From contig CAZLBC010000074.1 in the NCBI GenBank assembly GCA_964557575.1, forward strand, positions 1 through 25,027: a stretch of 25,027 bases of DNA, written 5' to 3'. Shown in pieces: positions 8,445 through 17,600 of the stretch. The position numbers and the translations under genes are program-made. The notes beneath the pieces were generated by a model that was not told where the DNA came from, did not search any database, and worked only from the letters and a program-made list of their open reading frames with translations. The DNA comes from CAZLBC01 sp964557575. Its GTDB lineage: Bacteria > Planctomycetota > Phycisphaerae > SM23-33. The first letter of the stretch is position 1, and each line of letters starts with the position of its first letter.

Positions 8445-8756
8445 TCACTGCCGGCACTGTCTCCGCAACGCGATATAGTCGTCGCAGGTCAATCCTTCCC
8501 GCCGGCACGGCAGGAGCGTGTTGTTATGGGGCACCGGTTCCTCCGCCAGGGGATACCGGCTTCCGGAAACCGCTTCCGGCCACAGGGCCGTTGCCGGTAT
8601 CGGCGAATACTCCGTCAATAAGGGCTAATCCACCGCGCAGCCGGCGGCCCGAAGCAGTCCGCCGATAGAGAGCAGGCCGAGCGGCCGGCCCCACGGGTCG
8701 TAGGCCGCAAAATCGTGTATCCACGGATTGATCAGGAGTACCCGTCTGCCGTTCAT
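8445..8756 (-). pseudogene. internally deleted remnant of a B12-binding radical SAM protein gene
   Basis: Read on the minus strand from ATG at 8756, the frame gives 43 residues (VLLINPWIHDFAAYDPW, then RPLGLLSIGGLLR) that match the N-terminal start of cobalamin-binding-domain radical SAM proteins. A TAG follows at 8627-8625. The same frame then continues with EYSPIPATALWPEA, HNNTLLPC and DDYIALRRQ to a TGA at 8447-8445. This second block resembles the C-terminal end of the same family (SPIPGT-type motif). The central part, including the CxxxCxxC iron-sulfur motif, is absent. Full members are roughly 400-500 residues; only about 103 codons remain. It begins 29 nt after the transferase gene stop, so it was probably the last gene of that operon. 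No product is expected to have radical SAM activity. Confidence 0.8.
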
Positions 8757-8785
8757 GGCCGGTGATTGAGAAAGGAATCCGCGTT

Positions 8786-11254
8786 TCAGGGACACTCTGC
8801 CGCGGTGACGGATATCCCGTCGCCGAACACGCGGTCCCACTGCAGCAGTTCGTAGTGCCTGAAGAGCGTGCGATTTCTCAGGAGTTTCTTTCTTCGGTGA
8901 CCGTCGTCGCACCGCGGGCAGAGCGGTGTGCCCGTGCTGTCGAGACATCCGTTGGGGGTTATCACGGGATACCTGCGGCGGCAGTGGTCGGTGAACAGGA
9001 AAAACGGCGGGGGGGTAATACCGAGATTCGGCAGCAGCACGGCGGGAAAGTAGTTCATGCTGACCGGGTTTTCCGGCAGCTCCAAACGGTACCCGAAATT
9101 GTTCCAGAAATATGCCTTCGTGGAGTATTTACGAAGCAGGAATTTTTTTCGCGCGGCGGTATCTTCGACGTGTTCGGGGAAAAACCCGCATTGCCTGAAA
9201 ATCTCGTCGTAATTTCCGCCCATCCCCAGTCCCGGCAGGTGGTCGCCGTAGAACACGATCATGGTCGGGGCATCCACTTTTTGAAAATACGAAATCAGTG
9301 TACCCAGCGCTTCGTCGCTTCGCTTCATGCCGATCGTGAACGTCCGCAGCATTTTCAGCAGACGTTCGTCGAGCACGTCCGTTTCGATGCCGTCCTGTAT
9401 CGGGTAATCGAGACCCGCGTACCGTTCAGGCGGGTAGGGCCAGTGGTTTTCCATGGTATTGACGTTGATAAAGTAGGGTCGTTGTTCCCGGCCCAGCCGC
9501 TCGGCGGTATCAATGATCTGGCGGGTCGTCGCCTCGTCGTCTATGTACCATTCCCTGACCGTGATGTTTTCGATGGTCCACTCCTCGGCGCTGATAAACT
9601 CGTCGAAACCGAGTCGGGGATAGACCTGGTGATCGTTGAAATAGGATTCGAAGGAACCGGCCAGGCTGACCGTGCGGTAGCCGCGGTTTCTGAGAATGGT
9701 TGCGATCGAGGGCAGCGGCTTGCGGATATAGTACTTATACGGTGCCGTGTCGGGCGGGAAGAACACCATTGAACAGCCGGTAAGCATCTCCAGTTCCGAA
9801 TCGCACGTTCCGCCGCCGAAGACCGGTGCGACACACCGCAGTGAACCGAATTCCTCCTCGATCCGGCGAACAACAGGTATGGGATCCTCCGAGAAGGTGA
9901 CGTGTTCCAACTGGGTCGGATCCCAGAATGATTCCGACAGTATCATGATGAGATTGATGTGCGTGTCGGGAAAACCATCCACCGGTACCGCGTCGTGCGC
10001 CGGGACATCCGCCAGAATGGTTTCTATCGTCCGCCGGTCGGCGCCTTCGGGCTCGGGGACGATGAAGTATTGAACCTCTGCCGCGAAGGCCAGCAGCACG
10101 CCGGCGCGGGAATACGCGATATTCTGATTCCACGTCCCGCTCAGGATCCTGTCGTGAAAGGGTCGCAGCGCGCTGTACTTTTCGAAGAAGAGCGACGTGG
10201 TAAACAGGGCGAACGCCATGACGATGGCAATCCGCTGCCAGATTTTCGCCCGCCATGCCGGCAGCCAGCCGTAGACCAGCACCACGAACGGCGCCAGCAG
10301 CAGGAGCATCAGCAGGTTCGGCCACCAGCCGGAGAGCCGGGAAAAGCTCACCACCTGCACACCTTCCTTCAGCAGTGCCAGGTCCCAGGGATACACCACG
10401 ACGCCCCTGACGGCGACTTTCGTCCAGTGACTGAATGCCAGCACCGCCAGCGGGATGATCACCAGGATACAGGCCGGCCGGAATCGGTTTACGAAGGCGA
10501 AAATCAGCAGTGTGAGCATCCCGATCAGGCACATGTTAAGAATGATCAGCAGCAGGCAGCAGTCTTCGAACCAGGCAAAAAAAGTACGGAACGAACTGAA
10601 GGTCGCGAAGTGAACGGCCCACGCGAGCAGGTGGAAATACAGCAACGGCACGCAGATTTTGAACCAGCGTTTTTTTCTGAAACGGGCCGCGCGGTCCCGG
10701 AGGGCCCACGGCCAGGTGAGGATGAATACCGGGAGGTAGCGCGGCGAAAAATCGGCCCGTATCGAACGTGACAGGATCAACAGGCCCCCGGCGATGCCGG
10801 TCAGTGCGCCCAGGGCAGCAAGAGAGATAATCCAGATCCCCAAATCGGACGCCAGGGGCGGCATCAACTGGAGCCGGCCTCCCTGCAGGATAAGTCGACT
10901 GAAGATGAATCCGGTCAGCAGGAGGGGTGCGGCGGATAGTGCAAAGAGTGCGGCGATCAGGCGGCCGTATGTTCGCTTTGAGCGCGATTCCGCCACGGCC
11001 AGGACGACAATGAGGATGGCAATAGCGGGCCCGAGAACGGCACCGATGAACTGGGTGGCCGGAAAGATGTAACTGAGTGCCGAGACAAATTCCCGCGCGG
11101 TCACCGTTCGCTCTTCGCACGCGATATTCGCGAGCACCAGGGCGCCCGCGGTTGTCAGCGCGACCAGCGAATAACCGGCAGCGGCGATGAGAAACAGCCA
11201 CCATCGCGGCTGTTCCGGGCCGTCAGTCTGTGGGGCCGTCGGTTCTTGTTTCAT
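8786..11254 (-). CDS. LTA synthase-family membrane phosphotransferase (alkaline phosphatase superfamily)
   Basis: An 822-residue protein with a membrane half (multiple hydrophobic helices between about 19 and 395) and an extracytoplasmic sulfatase-fold domain (about 430-760). Active-site features of the LtaS/phosphoglycerol transferase family are present: metal ligand Glu441 in ILSESFWD, the nucleophile Thr483 in FGGGTCDSE, a conserved MENHWPYP block (601-608) and Asp671-His672 in FYGDHLPG. Such enzymes transfer glycerol-phosphate or similar head groups from lipid to a glycan or polymer. The substrate here is unknown; an organism of this kind is not expected to make Gram-positive lipoteichoic acid, so decoration of periplasmic glucan, lipopolysaccharide or another envelope polymer is likelier. 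No clear ribosome-binding site precedes the ATG. It lies between the phosphoesterase and the radical SAM remnant on the same strand. Confidence 0.9.
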   Translation of the reverse strand: MKQEPTAPQTDGPEQPRWWLFLIAAAGYSLVALTTAGALVLANIACEERTVTAREFVSALSYIFPATQFIGAVLGPAIAILIVVLAVAESRSKRTYGRLIAALFALSAAPLLLTGFIFSRLILQGGRLQLMPPLASDLGIWIISLAALGALTGIAGGLLILSRSIRADFSPRYLPVFILTWPWALRDRAARFRKKRWFKICVPLLYFHLLAWAVHFATFSSFRTFFAWFEDCCLLLIILNMCLIGMLTLLIFAFVNRFRPACILVIIPLAVLAFSHWTKVAVRGVVVYPWDLALLKEGVQVVSFSRLSGWWPNLLMLLLLAPFVVLVYGWLPAWRAKIWQRIAIVMAFALFTTSLFFEKYSALRPFHDRILSGTWNQNIAYSRAGVLLAFAAEVQYFIVPEPEGADRRTIETILADVPAHDAVPVDGFPDTHINLIMILSESFWDPTQLEHVTFSEDPIPVVRRIEEEFGSLRCVAPVFGGGTCDSELEMLTGCSMVFFPPDTAPYKYYIRKPLPSIATILRNRGYRTVSLAGSFESYFNDHQVYPRLGFDEFISAEEWTIENITVREWYIDDEATTRQIIDTAERLGREQRPYFINVNTMENHWPYPPERYAGLDYPIQDGIETDVLDERLLKMLRTFTIGMKRSDEALGTLISYFQKVDAPTMIVFYGDHLPGLGMGGNYDEIFRQCGFFPEHVEDTAARKKFLLRKYSTKAYFWNNFGYRLELPENPVSMNYFPAVLLPNLGITPPPFFLFTDHCRRRYPVITPNGCLDSTGTPLCPRCDDGHRRKKLLRNRTLFRHYELLQWDRVFGDGISVTAAECP

Positions 11255-11301
11255 GGGGCACGTATCGGTTATCGGTATCGCAATCGGGAGGCAAACGCAA
11301 A

Positions 11302-11330
11302 AAGGTACCGGAAGATGTCCCGCCGGTCAA
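11302..11330 (-). promoter_or_regulatory. weak candidate promoter for the LTA synthase-family gene
   Basis: On the minus strand TTGACC (11330-11325) and TACCTT (11307-11302) are 17 nt apart, about 48 nt before the ATG at 11254. The -35 is good, the -10 poor. The 127-nt gap after the phosphoesterase leaves room for an internal promoter, but this is only a pattern match. Confidence 0.22.
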
Positions 11331-11381
11331 TCGTATCGCGGCGATATTGTCGAAACGGCTTCGCACGCAGTGACGCGTTGA

Positions 11382-12290
11382 TCACCCGCTGCCGAAAACC
11401 AGCGCGTGTGTTTGTCCGTGTTTCGGATGTGTGCCGTCCAGTGCATGCAGGGTGAACCGGGCCCGTTTTTTTTCCAGCGATGCGTCCACCCAGCCCCGCG
11501 GTTGTTCCTTCTGAAACAGCCAGGCGGTGGTGGGTATACTCAGTTGGCATATCTGTTGTTGCGTATTGCATCCCCAGCGGTGCACGTGTCCGAAGAGATA
11601 GGCCCGTGCGCGCGGGTGTTTCCGGAGTACCGCAAACAGCGCGTCGGTATCTATCAGGCCGGATGGTTTTTTCCTGCGGTCGGGATTGTGATGGGCGACG
11701 ACAAGGGCGGGCTTATCGGCGTTTGTGCCCAGGTGCCGATCGAGCCAGGCCAACTGTTTCTTGCCCATGAGCCCGGGGCACACATTGGTCTTGTCGAGCG
11801 AATCGAGGAGTATAAAATCGGCATGTTCGGTTTCGAGAACGCAGACGTGCTTGTCGGCTGCTGCTTCACTCTTGTTTGCGGCGTCGGCCTCCGGGAACGC
11901 CCTGAGGAAATGCTCCCGCTGATCGTGGTTGCCGAGGGCAAAATACACGCCGACGCCGGCCCTGCGGACGGGTTCGATGAGGGTCCGGATCATCGCGTAG
12001 TCTTCTGTTCTGCCGGTCATGGCCGCGCAGTCTCCCGCGACAATGATCTTCGACGGCACATCGTTGTCGGCGGCGATCTGTCTGAAGGCCGCGCCGGCCG
12101 TTTCGGTCGAGCGAACGCCCCGTATAACCTTGCCGGCATCGCCCCAGACGTGAATATCAGCCATGAGAGCGATGCGATTCGGGGTTACGCGGTGATCGGC
12201 GGATGCCGGGCGCCGGGCCAGAAGCATGCCGCCGCCCACGGCGGTCTTCATCATTGCGCGGCGGGTGACAGGGGGAATGTACACGGGCAT
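11382..12290 (-). CDS. Tat-exported calcineurin-like metallophosphoesterase
   Basis: A 302-residue protein of the calcineurin-like phosphoesterase superfamily. Its N-terminus carries a twin-arginine motif (TRRAMMK, Arg10-Arg11) followed by a short hydrophobic Gly/Ala/Leu stretch and a cleavage-like site near ASA (29-31), so it is probably exported folded to the periplasm. All metal-binding motifs are visible: Asp45 and His47 in ADIHVWG, Asp87 in AGD, GNHD (120-123), His200-His201 in VVAHHNPD, and GHVH (234-237). The substrate cannot be told from sequence; phosphodiesters or phosphomonoesters are possible. GAGGAG sits about 8 nt before the ATG, and the gene begins 19 nt after the HEAT-repeat gene ends, so the two are likely co-transcribed. 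Confidence 0.9.
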   Translation of the reverse strand: MPVYIPPVTRRAMMKTAVGGGMLLARRPASADHRVTPNRIALMADIHVWGDAGKVIRGVRSTETAGAAFRQIAADNDVPSKIIVAGDCAAMTGRTEDYAMIRTLIEPVRRAGVGVYFALGNHDQREHFLRAFPEADAANKSEAAADKHVCVLETEHADFILLDSLDKTNVCPGLMGKKQLAWLDRHLGTNADKPALVVAHHNPDRRKKPSGLIDTDALFAVLRKHPRARAYLFGHVHRWGCNTQQQICQLSIPTTAWLFQKEQPRGWVDASLEKKRARFTLHALDGTHPKHGQTHALVFGSG

Positions 12291-12309
12291 CGATCAATCT
12301 CCTCGGGTC

Positions 12310-14508
12310 TTACCGGGACACGTTCAGTCTTTGTTCGTGTTCTCGCCAGGTTACGATTACCTCCGCGCGGCGTATTGCCTTCACCGTCCACTGACCTATT
12401 CTGTCTCCCACCTTCACCATTTTGTTGTTAATAAATGCGCGCGGGCTCGATCCGTATACGATCATCTTCACCGTTGCATTGAGCGGAGGCGGGGGGGCGG
12501 TTTTTACGGGGGTTGTTTTCCGCGGCGCCGGTTTCTTTTCCGGTTTCCGGGTTGTCTTTTTCGGGTTGTTTTTCGGTCGTGCGACGGTCGTGCTGCCGGC
12601 GGCTGCCGCTTCTTTTTCAATCCACCGCACGGCCGTTTTCACATCGCGCTGCACATCGGCGTCATCGGTCTTGATCGCCTTCAATTGCCGGAGGTCGGCC
12701 TCATTGCCGAGCAAACCGATCGCCATGACCGCCGCCCGCTGTTTGTCGACCGATTGCGCCGTCAGAAGGTCAAGGGCGCGCCGCCTGAAATCTTTTTCGC
12801 CGGTTGATTCGTACGTGCTCATTTCTTTCAGAAGGGCAAACCCGCCTTCGCCGATCAGCGTATCGGGATCGCGCGACCCGGTAGCGGTCATCTTGCCCAG
12901 CAGCCACGTGTACCACCTGTCGGGATTTTGCTCGTGCGCTTTGGTCAGTCGGGAAATCGCACTGATATAATAAGCCCCGGGATTTTCAAACGTGTGCATC
13001 GAGGCCGGCGCCCTCTCGCGATGCAGCGCCCCGACGAGCGGCAGGAGCGCCCGTCGCGAACCGATTCTCCCGAGGGCAAAGGCCGCCGCGCTGCGCACCT
13101 TTTTGTCGGGATCCTCAATGGCGGCCAGTAAGCGGTTGACCGCATCCCGGTTGCTTTTATGTGCCTCTGCAAGTGTCACGGCGGCATTTTTCCGTATGTT
13201 TGGATCGGGATCCGCCAGCATGTCCTGGGCAAGATTCACCGCGGCCGGTCCCGTGCGTTTCATCAGGAACCCCTCGGCCATTTTGCTCAGTTTCTCATCT
13301 TCATTTTTCGTCGCCGCGTACAACGCTTTCTGCGCCTCGCTGCCCGGTATCTCCGAGATCGCGAAGAGCGCATTCCAGCGCACGGTTCGATCGCCATCGT
13401 TCAGCAGCGCGGTCAGTTCCGGGACCGCTTCCGGATTCTTGAGGTTTCCCAGGGCCTTCGTTGCGGCGCCGCGCACACCGGCATTGCCGCTGCGGGTAAG
13501 TTTCAGCAACCCCTTGATGGCTTTCGGGTCACTGATCACCTTGATCGCTGCGAGGGCCTGCTCGCCGGTTGCCTTGTTTTCGGCCAGTTCGACAAGGCGC
13601 GGCAGGGCGCCGGCCGGTGCGGGCACGTATTTCAACGTGAACACGGCCGTTTTCATCACGGACGCATCCTTGTCGTGGAGCAGTGTCACCAGGCCCCGCG
13701 GCGCCTCGGTCATCTTGCACCGGGTCAGGAGGTTCATCGTTCCCCGTTTGACCCGGGCGTCCGGGTATGCCAGCATCGTGTTGACGTGGGGTATGATCAG
13801 CTTTTTCGCCTTTGCCGCGTCGATTTCGACCAGGCCCCGGGCGGCGGACAGCCGGAGGGGCCCCTTCTCGCGTTCGAGGAGATCGGCGAGCGTGTCCCAT
13901 GCCTTTTTTCCGCCGATAGAGCCGAGCGCCGCCATGGCGGGGCGGCGGAAGTTCATATCTCTTCGCCGGACGTACCCGACCAGGGGATCGACCGCGCCCG
14001 GATCGCCGATCTGCCCGAGCGCCTCGATGGTACACTGGTCGCCGACCGAACGGCTTTCTTTTTTGATCGATCGCAGCCGGGTCAGCAGTGCCGGGACGGC
14101 GGGTTTTCCGATGGCGACCAGGGCCCGTTTGGCCGCGCTGTGGACGTATGATCCCGTCGTGGAACCGCCGCCGATGATCATGACCTGTCGCCAGTCGTCC
14201 AGGCGCTCCATCAGCGCCGGGACGGCACGCTTGTAATCGCCGCTCGCCTGTGCCGCGGCAGGAATCCTGCCCGCCGCCTTATAGGTGGTTGCGGCGTCGC
14301 CCGTCTTCAGTTGTTTCAACAGCGCGTCAAGCCGGTCGTTCGTGTCCTGTGCGGCGGGGGACACGGCGGGAACAAGGGCCATGAGAAATACCGAAACGAC
14401 GACCGGGCGTACTGCGATCGTTATTGTCCCGGGGCCCGAATGGCCTGAACGGATTCGCGTGGTCATGTGCTCGTCCAACCGTGATGGTTGCGTGCGTTTC
14501 GGAGTCAT
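12310..14508 (-). CDS. secreted HEAT-repeat protein with C-terminal GspB/PilP-like small domain
   Basis: A 732-residue protein with three parts. Residues about 28-53 form a hydrophobic export signal ending in VSPAAQ. Residues about 60-600 are HEAT repeats, seen as recurring units such as DPNIRKNAAVTLAEA and KVRSAAAFALGRIG, an alpha-solenoid scaffold for protein binding. After a Lys/Pro/Thr-rich linker (about 634-676), the last 56 residues (SSPRAFINNKMVKVGDRIG, then VKAIRRAEVIVTW) resemble the small beta-domain of type II secretion GspB or PilP proteins. The start at 14508 has GAGG 6 nt upstream; a second ATG at 14466 would give a more usual short signal peptide but has a weaker site. It lies between the macroglobulin and phosphoesterase genes on the same strand, suggesting a shared envelope role. 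The exact function is unknown. Confidence 0.85.
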   Translation of the reverse strand: MTPKRTQPSRLDEHMTTRIRSGHSGPGTITIAVRPVVVSVFLMALVPAVSPAAQDTNDRLDALLKQLKTGDAATTYKAAGRIPAAAQASGDYKRAVPALMERLDDWRQVMIIGGGSTTGSYVHSAAKRALVAIGKPAVPALLTRLRSIKKESRSVGDQCTIEALGQIGDPGAVDPLVGYVRRRDMNFRRPAMAALGSIGGKKAWDTLADLLEREKGPLRLSAARGLVEIDAAKAKKLIIPHVNTMLAYPDARVKRGTMNLLTRCKMTEAPRGLVTLLHDKDASVMKTAVFTLKYVPAPAGALPRLVELAENKATGEQALAAIKVISDPKAIKGLLKLTRSGNAGVRGAATKALGNLKNPEAVPELTALLNDGDRTVRWNALFAISEIPGSEAQKALYAATKNEDEKLSKMAEGFLMKRTGPAAVNLAQDMLADPDPNIRKNAAVTLAEAHKSNRDAVNRLLAAIEDPDKKVRSAAAFALGRIGSRRALLPLVGALHRERAPASMHTFENPGAYYISAISRLTKAHEQNPDRWYTWLLGKMTATGSRDPDTLIGEGGFALLKEMSTYESTGEKDFRRRALDLLTAQSVDKQRAAVMAIGLLGNEADLRQLKAIKTDDADVQRDVKTAVRWIEKEAAAAGSTTVARPKNNPKKTTRKPEKKPAPRKTTPVKTAPPPPLNATVKMIVYGSSPRAFINNKMVKVGDRIGQWTVKAIRRAEVIVTWREHEQRLNVSR

Positions 14509-14605
14509 TGCGCCTCAGCACAATTGTACACCAACCGCGGTGTGATTGGCCATCTCTTGCCGGATTATCCGCCGGCGCGGCCCCTCTGTGCGTGCACCCC
14601 GCGGT

Positions 14606-14639
14606 CGGCCGGGCCCCGCTGCTTTCCGGGACCCGGCCG
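14606..14639 (-). terminator. GC-rich 13-bp hairpin after the macroglobulin gene
   Basis: The minus-strand RNA can form CGGCCGGGUCCCG paired with CGGGGCCCGGCCG around an 8-nt loop (GAAAGCAG), beginning 15 nt after the stop of the macroglobulin gene. All pairs are Watson-Crick except one U-G wobble; in the plus-strand RNA that pair would be a C-A mismatch, which favours function in the minus-strand transcript. There is no T-tract, so it may be a 3' stabiliser, attenuator or factor-assisted terminator rather than a classical intrinsic terminator. Confidence 0.45.
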
Positions 14640-14654
14640 GCGCGCGGTCATCGG

Positions 14655-17600
14655 TTATTCGGCGTCCCTGATCTTCAGCTTGATCTCGTCGGAATTGGCC
14701 TTGAGTTCCGGGGCGTACATCGCCGCGGCCTTCGTCGGCAGGGCGGAGAACCTGCCGGGGATCTCGGCCCGCATGCGGTAGCTGACCGAGTGTGTGCCCC
14801 GCGCCAGCCGGCGGACGAAGAAGACCACCTTCTCGTCGCGGTATTCGACGTAGGCGCCCATGCCGTCGTCGCCGTAGCCGCTGCGGACCTTGACCGGCTC
14901 GAACCCGGCCGCCTTCATATCCTCGAACACGATGTACTCGTAGTCGTTCTTGGACGCGATGACCAGTTCGACCTCGACCAGGTCGCCGCTGGTGACCGCG
15001 GCGAGATTCTTCAGCGGGACCCGCTCGTACTTCTCGACCTTTTTGTCCACCGCCCGGCCGCGCGAGCCCTCGGCCTTGACGGTCTTATCGACCCGCTCGA
15101 GGCGGAAGTAATTGCGGTCGACCTTGATCTCCAGGCCGGCCTTCGTGATGAAGTCCTCGAGCGTGAAGTTCGTCAGGTAGGCGTTGTAATAGAGCGGGCC
15201 CGTGCCCTCCCTGACAAGCTCGATCGTGTGCCTGCCGGTCGTGACCGCGTCGCCGGTCAGGACGAGCGTGTTGTCGAAACTGAAGATGTTCCCGGCGTTG
15301 ATCTTCACCTCCCTGGCCTTTTTGCCGTCGACGAGGACCTTCACCGTCATGTCGGGCTTATCCTCCCCGGAGGCCGTGATGTAGTCGGCGAAGGCCTCGA
15401 TGATCAGGGCGGTGTCCCGGGTGGAGTTCCAGTAGGTCGCGTGGCGCCGGTTGTTCAGGAGGTACTTGACGATCCGCGAGGCCTTTGTGCCCTTCGGGTC
15501 GACAATGCTCAGGAGCTTCAGGTAGTAGGCGTGGGCCTCGTACTCGCTGCCGTACCAGTACCACCAGTAGCCGCGGTTGGGCAGCTTCAGCCAGGCGGTC
15601 TGGTTTTCGTCGTCCTGGACGAGGTACTGGTCGCAGTTGCGGATCAGCATGTCCCGCCTGGTCATGTCGCCGGCCCGGTGGCAGGCGATGCCGAACATGG
15701 CCTTGGCGTAGACCGGCAGGTGGGTGCGGTCCTCGTAGAGGTACTCCCGCATCCGCTTGTTATCCTTCTTCTCGTCGACCAGGACCATGTAGACCAGGGC
15801 GTCGAGGGCGTCGGCGTGCGCTTTCCACCGCGTGCCCTTCGGCCGCTTCGCCGGATCCATCCGGCCCCGGCGCAGTTCTTCCTGCTCACGTTTCTGGTAG
15901 CGCTGCAGCCAGGCGATGCCCCGCTGGATGACGCCCGGCACGACGGCCACGTCGTTCGCCCGGGCGATCTGGAGCCCGTGGACCACCACGGCCGTGGTGT
16001 GCGGGTAGGAATGCTCGCCGTAGCCGCTGAACCAGCCCCAGCCGCCGTCGCCGCACTGCATGGTGGTCAGCCGGTCCAGCCCGGCCTTCACCATTCGTTC
16101 CACCTCGGCCGCGTCGAAGACCGGGTTGCGGGGCACCCACTTCTCCCCGTCCCAGCGTTTCTTGCCGATCAGCCGCTTCCAGTCCTTCATCCGCTTGGCG
16201 TCGTCGCCGATCTCCCGGGCGTTGAGGTTTGTCCGCTTTGCCCGGATATCCGCGAGATCCAGCCCCATGCGGATCAGGACCTTCTGCGTGATGACGGTCG
16301 GCAGGAAGCGGTTGAGCGTCTGCTCGGTGCAGCCGTAGGGGTACTCGACCATGTAGGGCAGGGCGTCCACGCAGGCGGCGGCCAGCGTCGGGGAATACCG
16401 GATCTCCAGGCGGCTTTGGTCGGGCCGCCGCTCGGCCGGCACCGCGACGGTGACGGTCCCGCGGTCCTTTTTCGGGCGGATGACGCCGCAGAAGGACTCG
16501 GTCTTGAGCATCCCGTGGACGTAGACGGGGAATTCCATCGCCATGGCGTCGGATTCCTCGTCGGTCAGGGCGGACATGGTGATCCTGGCGTTGCCCTCGC
16601 CGGTCACCTTCACCCGCCAGTCGACCCGCTTCTCTCCCGCGGCCTCGATCGCGACGGTCTTCGACGCCGCGACACCGTCCATGAGTGCCAGGGTGCCGCC
16701 CGCCAGTTCGATTGTCACCTCCACCGATTTCTTCTCATCGAGGTAGTTGTGGACGTTTGCCGAGAGGACGACCTCGTCTTTCTGGACGAAGAACCGCGGG
16801 GCCTGCAGCCGCACGATGACGTCCTTCGTGGTGACGACCTCGCAGGCCCCCCGGCCGACGCGGGTCCCGCGGCCCATGGCCCAGACCTTCGCCTTCCAGG
16901 TCGTCAGGTTCTCGGGCATCGTCAGCTCGACCTCGGCCGTACCGTTTGTGCCGGTCTCGATATTCGCCGCCCAGAGGGCGGTGTCGGCGAACTGCGTCCG
17001 GACGGTCGGCTGGACTGCGGGCGCTTCGGCGCCCCCGCCGCCTTTACCGAGGGCTGAGGAGCCCGCCGCCTCGGCCTTCTCTTCCATCGCCATGGGCGCA
17101 CCGGACTTCGCGGCGGCCATCGGCGCGGCGGGCTTGGCCGCGTCCGCGGCGGCAAAGAGTCCCCCGCCCCCGCGCCCCAGGCCACGCTGCCGTTCGGCCA
17201 GCCCTTCCCTCTCCATCGCTCGATTGTTGCTGCGCAGGCCGCCCTCGGCGTCCGTGGCGACGGATTGTCCGAAAACCCCGAGAAAGCGCATCGCCACCGT
17301 CCCCGGGATCGCGAGGTTTCGCCCGCCCTTGGCAAGGCTGTGATACGTCCGGGGGTGGTGGTACCGCCGCCACTTCCAGAAGAAGGCCTTGATCTCGGGG
17401 ACGTTCGACCCCCCGGAGATGTACTCCACGGACTTGTCGTATATCGTGACCACTGCCGACCCGTTGTACGGCTCGCCGGTGGCGTCGGTCAGCTTCACCG
17501 TGAATGTCGCCTTCTCGCCCGGCTTGTACTCCTTGTTTTTGCGCGAGGGAGTGACCGCGACGTCGAGAACCCGCTTCTCGGGCGGCACGGCGATCTGCCG

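Noticed and set aside
8762..9772. Plus-strand open frame opposite the LTA synthase-type gene
   Set aside because: Antisense to conserved catalytic motifs; no domain signal.
14424..17057. Very long open frame on the plus strand (over 800 codons) opposite the macroglobulin gene
   Set aside because: It is antisense to a clear family member in GC-rich DNA, has no recognisable domain, and the composition (Val, Gly, Asp, Leu, His repeats) is that of a reverse-strand shadow.
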